64,000 bases of DNA from Gp22-AA3 sp964384905 (GTDB taxonomy: Bacteria; Acidobacteriota; Polarisedimenticolia; Gp22-AA2), in the NCBI GenBank assembly GCA_964384905.1, contig CAYLND010000001.1, forward strand, positions 1 through 64,000, given 5' to 3'. Both the position numbers and the translations under genes were made by a program. Positions 58,836 to 64,000 of the stretch are shown here, one piece after another. Every line of letters begins with the position of its first letter. Within the stretch, counting starts at the first letter, position 1. The notes below the pieces were generated by a model, which was given only the letters and a program-made list of their open reading frames with translations, ran no database searches and was not told where the DNA came from.

Positions 58836-60313
58836 TAGCGGCCGCTCTCGATCCGTCCGATCCAGCCGAAGTGGGGGCGCAAGCGGAAGCGATCGTCGCA
58901 GGTCCTGAGATGCTCCAGATCTCCGTTCCATGGGGCGTGATTGCTGACGCAGACGGCGGCCCGAGACGGTGCCGAGGCGATCGGGAAGGCGCGCGCCGAA
59001 AACGCATGGGACGTGATCGGGATGCGCTCCGGGTCGAATCCCATCACCACGGCGGCGACCGTGTCCACCAGGGCCGGATCCCGGCCCAAGAGAAGCGTTC
59101 CGGCTGGATACGGATCGGGGTCGACCGGACCGTCGCCGTGTCCGGCGATAAGACCGTCGACGAATGAAAGGCAGGTCTTCCGGCTGGCGGACTCGGGGGA
59201 GCGGAACGTCCCGTCAGGGTTGCCGTAAAGCACGATCTTGTTCAGGTCGAGACACATGCGCCATACCGTGTCGTTGCCGTGCCAGTTGCCGCTGCGCACG
59301 ACCTTGCTGGTATCGCCGAAGACCGTCGCACCGGCACGGCGCGCCTTGCGCAGCAGCCAGGTCCCCAGCGAGGGCGAGCGCAGCGCCGCATGACGGAGAA
59401 GCCGTGAGGAGTGGTGCTCGATGCGACGGCGGATGGTCGCAGCAGGGTACTGATCGCCGCCGCATTCGGGGTACCCGACGGTGTGATGCGGCAGCCAGTT
59501 CTTGTCGCCGTTCACGCCGACCAGGTTCTTCAGGCTCACCGTGATGCCCGCCTTCTTGTGCGTTTTCAGCTTGGGCAGGTTGATGAACAGATCGCAGCGG
59601 ATCACCGATCCGGAAATCAGGTACTCGTGCTTTCCCCCGTGATGATGGCGGTTGACCTCCCCTTCGTCGTAGTCGGCTCCGTAGTAGCGCCCTTCACCGC
59701 GGTGACCGACGAACTCGCTGTCCGCCCCGAGATCGAAGGCGACGTAGCCGGACGGATCGCCCGGTCGGGCTCCGCGCTCGACGATGACCCCCTCGCGGCT
59801 GAGCCACTCTTCGCGCCGCAGGTCGACCAGCTCCAGCGGGAGTCCGTGCGCCGCGTAAAACGCCCTGAGGGAGTCCAGACCCAGGATGCGAACCATGCGC
59901 TGGAACGAGGAGTCGGTCTGCGGCGCGTCGGCGATCATGACGCGCCCGCGGCCATCGAGCGCTTTCCAGACGTAATCGGTCACGGCGCGGATGATGCTCC
60001 CGTGCGTGAGGGTGTAGATCCATCCCGACGGATCCCTTGGATGCTCCTCTTTGATGAGATTGGGCTTGAGGACCACGAACTGGCCGGGGCCGACCAGATC
60101 GCGCAGCGGGTTCCACGCCGGAGTTCCCCTGTGCGCCTCGTCGAGCCCCGCGAGCATGAGCGCGCCGCGGACCGCTTCGTAGGCGGGGTTTCCCTCGCGG
60201 CCGATCGCTCCCGGAAAAGGGGATTCGGGGTACGCCTCTGCGGGGTGGTACGGGGCTGTCGACGGGTAACCGGCGTGCGTGGAGCGATGCAGAACGACGG
60301 TGGTCTCGTCCAT
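58835..60313 (-). CDS. DUF362-domain protein
   Basis: 492 residues of the DUF362 family, whose biochemical function is not established. Recognisable segments: FVVLKPNLIKEEHPRDPSGWIYTLTHGSIIRAVTDYVWKAL (about 79-119), MIADAPQTDSSFQRM, INLPKLKTHKKAGITVSLKNLVGVNGDKNWLPHH (the family core, about 238-271), and a C-terminal LLLGRDPALVDTVAAVVMGFDPERI. No ferredoxin domain is fused. It lies between a methyltransferase (1-nt gap) and the PaaK-like enzyme (1-nt overlap), so it belongs to the same pathway. Confidence 0.87.
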   Translation of the reverse strand: MDETTVVLHRSTHAGYPSTAPYHPAEAYPESPFPGAIGREGNPAYEAVRGALMLAGLDEAHRGTPAWNPLRDLVGPGQFVVLKPNLIKEEHPRDPSGWIYTLTHGSIIRAVTDYVWKALDGRGRVMIADAPQTDSSFQRMVRILGLDSLRAFYAAHGLPLELVDLRREEWLSREGVIVERGARPGDPSGYVAFDLGADSEFVGHRGEGRYYGADYDEGEVNRHHHGGKHEYLISGSVIRCDLFINLPKLKTHKKAGITVSLKNLVGVNGDKNWLPHHTVGYPECGGDQYPAATIRRRIEHHSSRLLRHAALRSPSLGTWLLRKARRAGATVFGDTSKVVRSGNWHGNDTVWRMCLDLNKIVLYGNPDGTFRSPESASRKTCLSFVDGLIAGHGDGPVDPDPYPAGTLLLGRDPALVDTVAAVVMGFDPERIPITSHAFSARAFPIASAPSRAAVCVSNHAPWNGDLEHLRTCDDRFRLRPHFGWIGRIESGR

Positions 60314-60314
60314 C

Positions 60315-61175
60315 CTACTTGACGGCGACGATCATGAGCCACAATCCGTGCCGGCGGAACAGCGTCCTGATCAGCCAGCGCGGCCACAGCGCCCTGGCGA
60401 GGGTCAGGATGGGGCCCCGGTGGTTCAGGCCGACTTCCCCCAGAAGCAGATCGCTCGAGGTCAGGAGGGTGTGGACATCCCGTACCTCCGAAAACTCCGA
60501 GAACAGCCGCCGCGCCTCGTCTGGCGTGTACGCCTTGGTGCCGGGGTTCTCCAGATGATGAGCGTAGATGTCCGCCAGCGAGCGGGAGGGTCGCCCCGCC
60601 AGGAGGGCATACCGCAGCCACAGCATGTATCCGACCATGGAATAGGTATGGTAGACCATCACGCGGGCGACACCTCCCGGTCGAAGCACGCGACGGACTT
60701 CTCGAATCGCCGTCGGCGTGTCCGGCGTGGCATGCAGCACCCCCCAGGAATAGACGAGGTCGAAGGAGTCGTCGTCGAACGGCAGATGCTCGGCGTCGGT
60801 CACCATCAGATTCGAGGACAAGCCGTGCATTCTCAGCCGCTCCCGCGTGAATCCAATGGCCCGGGGCGTCAGGTCGACACCCGTGAGGGTCCGAGGGTTT
60901 GCTTTGGCCCACTCGAGATGATCGGCGCCCATCCCCACGCCGATCTCCAGGACATCGCGTTCCGCCCCATCGTGGAACCGGGCGAATTCGAAAATGTAAC
61001 TTTCGAACGCATAGCGCGCCGAGCGCTGGGCCTCGAGCCTCTCCTGGAGCGAGTCGCCGCGCGCGTAGACCTCCCCGCAGGAGTGTTTCTGAAAATACTC
61101 GCGCGTGGCGCGTTTGAGGGCCGTGTCCGTGTCCTCGACGTGTCGGTCCACCGCGCGGTCGCCAGACGTCATCAT
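60315..61175 (-). CDS. Class I SAM-dependent methyltransferase
   Basis: 286 residues. SAM-binding motif I VLEIGVGMGADHLEWAKANPRTLTGVDLTPRAIGFTRERL (about 77-116), VTDAEHLPFDDDSFDLVYSWGVLHATPDTPTAIREVRRVLRPGGVARVMVYHTYS (about 127-181). The C-terminal part contains a hydrophobic stretch and the EARRLFSEFSEV segment. I take tandem ATG 61175/61172 as the start, since the frame upstream of it has no domain. First gene of the operon with DUF362, PaaK-like and MBL-fold proteins. Acceptor unknown. Confidence 0.88.
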   Translation of the reverse strand: MMTSGDRAVDRHVEDTDTALKRATREYFQKHSCGEVYARGDSLQERLEAQRSARYAFESYIFEFARFHDGAERDVLEIGVGMGADHLEWAKANPRTLTGVDLTPRAIGFTRERLRMHGLSSNLMVTDAEHLPFDDDSFDLVYSWGVLHATPDTPTAIREVRRVLRPGGVARVMVYHTYSMVGYMLWLRYALLAGRPSRSLADIYAHHLENPGTKAYTPDEARRLFSEFSEVRDVHTLLTSSDLLLGEVGLNHRGPILTLARALWPRWLIRTLFRRHGLWLMIVAVK

Positions 61176-61389
61176 GATGACCTGCTCTCCATTCCTCGCT
61201 GCCGAGCCACCAATGTACCGCAGCGGACCGCCGTGATCTACAACGTTTTTAGTGCGCGGCATGGACGCTCGATGTCCCGCAGGGGTCCGAAGACCGCGCC
61301 CGGCCGGGGTCCTCGGGCCGGCGCTTCTCAGCGGCGGCGCTTCTATGCGATCATGAATTGTCCGTGTCGTTCGGCCGGGAGGTTCCCAT
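61176..61389. other. Divergent intergenic region
   Basis: 214 bp between the methyltransferase and GT4 genes. It must contain promoters for both units, but I find no convincing -35/-10 pair; TACATT at about 61213-61218 on the minus strand is the best fragment. No gene or RNA recognised. Confidence 0.4.
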
Positions 61390-62511
61390 TTGAAGGTCGC
61401 GATCCTGATCGATGCGCTCAACCGAGGCGGGGCCGAGCGTCAGGTGCTGAACACGACCTGGGCGCTGTCCCGAGAGGGCTGCCCGGTCGAACTGATCCAT
61501 TATTACGCGATCGACGGCCGCTCCGGGTATGACCATCCGGCTTTCCACGAGGCCCGCGTCGTCTGCATTCCGAAACGCGGCCGGCCGCTCGGATTCGTCT
61601 GGCGGCTGGCCGGATATCTCCGGCGCGGCCGGTTCGACGTCGTGCATGCCTTCAAGTCGGTGCCGACGCTGTACGGCTGTCTGGCGGGGAAGCTGGCGGG
61701 GGTGCCCGTCATTCTCGGCGGATGCCAGGGGGAATACGAGGATCGGGGCCTCGCCCGGCTGGGGCATCGCATCGCGAAGCCGTTCCTGGCGGGCTGGATC
61801 ACCAACACCCGCTCGATCGTCGAGTCCCTGGTGAGAGAAATCGGCGTTGCCCGGGAGGACTGTCACGTCGTCTACAACGGGATCGATCCCCGCTCCTTCG
61901 CATCGTCGCTGTCACCGTCCGGAGCGAGGACCAGGCTGGGCCTGCCGCCCGACGCGCAGACGGTGGTCATCGTCGCAGGGCTCCGGCCGGTCAAGAACCA
62001 CCGCCTGTTCCTGGACATGGCGCGCCTCGTCCTGGCCCGGCTCCCGGAGACCCGTTTCCTTCTCGCGGGGGACGGCGAGGAGCGGCGCGCGCTGGAACGT
62101 TACGCGCGCGAAATCCAGGTGGCCGACCGCGTCCTCTTCCTGGGGAGCCGCTCCGACATACCGGACGTGCTGGCGGCAACCGACGTCTCCGTCCTGACCT
62201 CCCATTCGGAAGGCCTCCCGAACGCGCTGATCGAATCGATGGCCGTCGGTGTTCCGGTCGTCACCACCGATTACGCGGGCGCCGCGGAATTCATGACGGA
62301 CGGAGAGGAAGGGTTCATCGTGCCGCGCGGCGACGCCCGCGCGATGGCCGACCGGGTGTGTCACCTCCTCGAGGACCCCTCGCGAAGGAAGACGATGGGC
62401 GAGAAAGGGACGCGAACGATCGGCGGGCGGTTCAGCATGGAGATCATGGCCGCGGGATTCCTGGAGGTCTACCGCAGGTGCCTGGAGAGGGTCGCCCCGG
62501 TGACCGCGTGA
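61390..62511 (+). CDS. Family 4 glycosyltransferase
   Basis: GT-B fold glycosyltransferase, 373 residues. VAILIDALNRGGAERQVLNTTWAL at the N-terminus, HAFKSVPTLYGCLAGKLAGVPVILGG, VYNGIDPRSF, the donor domain starting VVIVAGLRPVKNHRLFLDMARLV, LAGDGEERRALE and SHSEGLPNALIESMAVGVPVVTTDYAGAAEFM with the E-x7-E motif (about 276-284). The start is TTG 61390 with GGGAGG upstream. Coupled to the next glycosyltransferase by GTGA. Confidence 0.92.
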   Translation: MKVAILIDALNRGGAERQVLNTTWALSREGCPVELIHYYAIDGRSGYDHPAFHEARVVCIPKRGRPLGFVWRLAGYLRRGRFDVVHAFKSVPTLYGCLAGKLAGVPVILGGCQGEYEDRGLARLGHRIAKPFLAGWITNTRSIVESLVREIGVAREDCHVVYNGIDPRSFASSLSPSGARTRLGLPPDAQTVVIVAGLRPVKNHRLFLDMARLVLARLPETRFLLAGDGEERRALERYAREIQVADRVLFLGSRSDIPDVLAATDVSVLTSHSEGLPNALIESMAVGVPVVTTDYAGAAEFMTDGEEGFIVPRGDARAMADRVCHLLEDPSRRKTMGEKGTRTIGGRFSMEIMAAGFLEVYRRCLERVAPVTA

Positions 62512-63635
62512 TCAGGAAGCCCGCCGCGCTGGCCATCGTCGCCGGCTACCCGCCGCCCTACGGCGGAGTCACGGTCGAGGTGCAGCGGCTGCGATCGCTG
62601 CTGGACAGGCGGGGCGTGGACTACGTGATTTACAACGCGGTATCGGCCAGCGAAGACGGCGACCGGGTCCGATCGGTCTTTCGCCGCAGGACGCTCTGGA
62701 CGCTGCGCTATCTCCTGGGGGGACGTGAGCCGGCCGTCTATCTGATGTCGGGGAGGCTCATGGCCTGGCTTCTGGGGGCCTTCGCCGCGCGCTGGCGGGG
62801 CAAGCGCGTGCTCGTGCAGCTGCGCAACTCCTTCCTGGCGGATTGGATCGCTCGTTCGCCGTGGCGGCGTTTCTGGGCGGGTCTCGCCCTGCGCCATGTG
62901 ACGGGCGTGGTCTGCGTCAGCAGGCTGCTGATGGACTGCGCGGTCACGGTGGGAGTCGATCCGCAGCGGCTCCTGTGGTCTCCGGCCTTCCTGCCTCCCG
63001 AGCTGGCGCCGGAGGACCGGCGGAATGTCGCTCCCGAAGTCTGGTCGTTCACCTCGGCCCACCGGCCCCTCATCGCGGCCAACGGCAAGGTGCTCTGGTA
63101 CGAGGGGCAGGATCTCTATGGTCTTGATCAACTGGTGGAGCTGGCAGCCCGCCTGAAGCCGGACCTTCCCGAGGTCGGCATCGTCGTGTGCTTCTGGGAC
63201 CACGTTCCCGAGGATGAGGCTTACCTGGCACGCCTCACGCGCCGCGCCGAGACGCTCGGGGTATCGGGGCACGTGCTTTTCAACACGAAGAAAGGGGCCT
63301 TCGTGCCGGTGCTCGAAGTGTCGGACGTCTTCGTCCGCCCCACCAATACCGATGGCGACGCGGTCTCGATCCGCGAGGCCCTCTATCTGGGCGTTCCGAC
63401 CGTTGCCAGCGACGCCGTGGAGAGGCCGCCAGGGACGACGCTCTTTCGCACCCGGGATCTCGATGATTTGGAGGCCAAGGTGCGCAGCCTGCTCCGTGGC
63501 GGCCCGCGTCCTGAGCCACGCGTGCGGGGCCGGCTGAGCGAGCCGGATCGGACGCGTATCGAGGCCTACGTGTCCCTGCTCTCGTCCGTCGCCGCGGGTG
63601 GGGGTGCAAGGACGCGAGCGGCGCGCGCCGACTGA
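62508..63635 (+). CDS. Glycosyltransferase (GT-B, GT4-like, divergent)
   Basis: 375 residues. LAIVAGYPPPYGGVTVEVQRLRSLLDRRGVDYVIYN at the N-terminus is the acceptor-side Gly loop. Then VYLMSGRLMAWLLGAFAARWRGKRVLVQLRN, VVCVSRLLMDCAVTVGVDPQRL, and the donor half with VFVRPTNTDGDAVSIREALYLGVPTVASDAVERPPGTTLFR, the GT4-like nucleotide-sugar site. The Lys/Arg of the usual G-R-L-x-x-x-K motif reads NGKVLWYEGQDLYG instead. GTG 62508 overlaps the previous stop. Probably adds the next sugar in the same glycan. Confidence 0.86.
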   Translation: MIRKPAALAIVAGYPPPYGGVTVEVQRLRSLLDRRGVDYVIYNAVSASEDGDRVRSVFRRRTLWTLRYLLGGREPAVYLMSGRLMAWLLGAFAARWRGKRVLVQLRNSFLADWIARSPWRRFWAGLALRHVTGVVCVSRLLMDCAVTVGVDPQRLLWSPAFLPPELAPEDRRNVAPEVWSFTSAHRPLIAANGKVLWYEGQDLYGLDQLVELAARLKPDLPEVGIVVCFWDHVPEDEAYLARLTRRAETLGVSGHVLFNTKKGAFVPVLEVSDVFVRPTNTDGDAVSIREALYLGVPTVASDAVERPPGTTLFRTRDLDDLEAKVRSLLRGGPRPEPRVRGRLSEPDRTRIEAYVSLLSSVAAGGGARTRAARAD

Positions 63636-63654
63636 CCCGCCTGCGGGGGCCGAC

Positions 63655-64000
63655 TTGAAACAGGTCCTACAGAATCTCAGGACAGGAGAGATCGAGGTCG
63701 CCGAGGTTCCGTGTCCTGCCCTGCTCCCGGGCCATCTGCTGGTCCAGACGCGGGCGTCCCTCATCTCGTCCGGCAGCGAGCGAACGCTCCTGACGTTCGG
63801 GCAGTCCTCCTGGCTGAACAGGGCGCGCAGTCAGCCTGACAAGGTGCGGCGTGTCGTGGAGAAGATCCGCGTGGACGGCCTCGTGCCGACCCTCGAAGCC
63901 GTTTTCGCGCGGCTGGACGAGCCGCTCCCGCTCGGGTACTGCAATGCGGGCGTCGTCGTGGAGACGGGCGCAGGCGTGGAGCGATTCCGCCCGGGCGACC
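63655..64000 (+). CDS. Zinc-type alcohol dehydrogenase-like (MDR) oxidoreductase, C-terminus cut by window edge
   Basis: Visible 115 residues from TTG 63655, 19 bp after the glycosyltransferase stop. MKQVLQNLRTGEIEVAEVPCP, LVQTRASLISSGSERTLL and LGYCNAGVVVETGAGVERFRPGD form the N-terminal GroES-like half of an MDR dehydrogenase. SLISSGSERT and the preserved NAG motif match the two-domain oxidoreductases (MDR plus GFO/IDH/MocA) found next to heparinase II/III and GT4 genes in capsule clusters. The second domain, if present, is outside the window. No strong ribosome-binding site seen. Confidence 0.85.
   Translation, partial: MKQVLQNLRTGEIEVAEVPCPALLPGHLLVQTRASLISSGSERTLLTFGQSSWLNRARSQPDKVRRVVEKIRVDGLVPTLEAVFARLDEPLPLGYCNAGVVVETGAGVERFRPGD

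Overview
This is a gene-dense, GC-rich (about two thirds G+C by eye) bacterial chromosome segment. I find 55 protein genes, two of them cut by the window edges, and no rRNA, tRNA, CRISPR array, transposase or phage gene. An LpxH-type hydrolase, two lipoproteins, a DegP/HtrA protease, SecA and an oligosaccharide flippase point to a Gram-negative (diderm) cell. Codon use and gene mix resemble the high-GC Acidobacteriota and related soil or sediment lineages, but that placement is inference; no marker here settles it.

Layout. 1-16.6 kb holds mostly housekeeping genes: htrA (partial), mgtC-like, an orphan ABC substrate-binding protein, purC, nagZ, an M23 endopeptidase, secA, guaB, the nnrD-GNAT-tsaE operon, aroC, a P1-family peptidase and an alkyltransferase-like protein. 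16.6-26.2 kb is one long minus-strand operon: asnS-rimO-pgpA-ribF-tmk-holB followed by two half-transporters of a heterodimeric ABC exporter. 26.4-31.2 kb holds an acetyltransferase, an EF-G-2-type GTPase, a Cys-cluster lipoprotein and a nucleotidyltransferase. 31.2-37.7 kb is a plus-strand operon nfo-queE-queC-queA-tgt-TPR lipoprotein-lpxH, centred on queuosine tRNA modification. 37.7-46.0 kb holds a class IV aminotransferase, a CDF metal exporter, a secreted protein of unknown function, carA-carB and a DUF4388 protein. 46.2-64 kb is an accessory surface-glycan region in five alternating transcription units.

In the glycan region, glycosyltransferases, a flippase, a heparinase II/III-family protein, an MDR-type oxidoreductase, two methyltransferases and a GNAT enzyme would plausibly build, export and trim an extracellular polysaccharide. 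Two operons there are unusual. One is thiolase - glutaryl-CoA-dehydrogenase-like enzyme - flippase - GT2, coupled by 1-4 nt junctions. The other is methyltransferase - DUF362 - PaaK/CapK-like adenylate-forming enzyme - metallo-beta-lactamase-fold protein. The second is my best candidate for an undescribed pathway.

Regulation. Many intergenic gaps carry readable sigma70-type promoters (TTGAC-like -35 and TAnnnT -10, often with an extended TGn). Several -10 elements sit only 6-8 nt before a start codon, which predicts leaderless or near-leaderless mRNAs, including the nfo-que operon. One promoter has a perfect 12-bp palindrome filling its -10/-35 spacer, with a 16-bp palindrome just upstream. 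Genes are tightly packed: many neighbours share ATGA or GTGA stop/start overlaps, and five convergent pairs overlap at their 3' ends.
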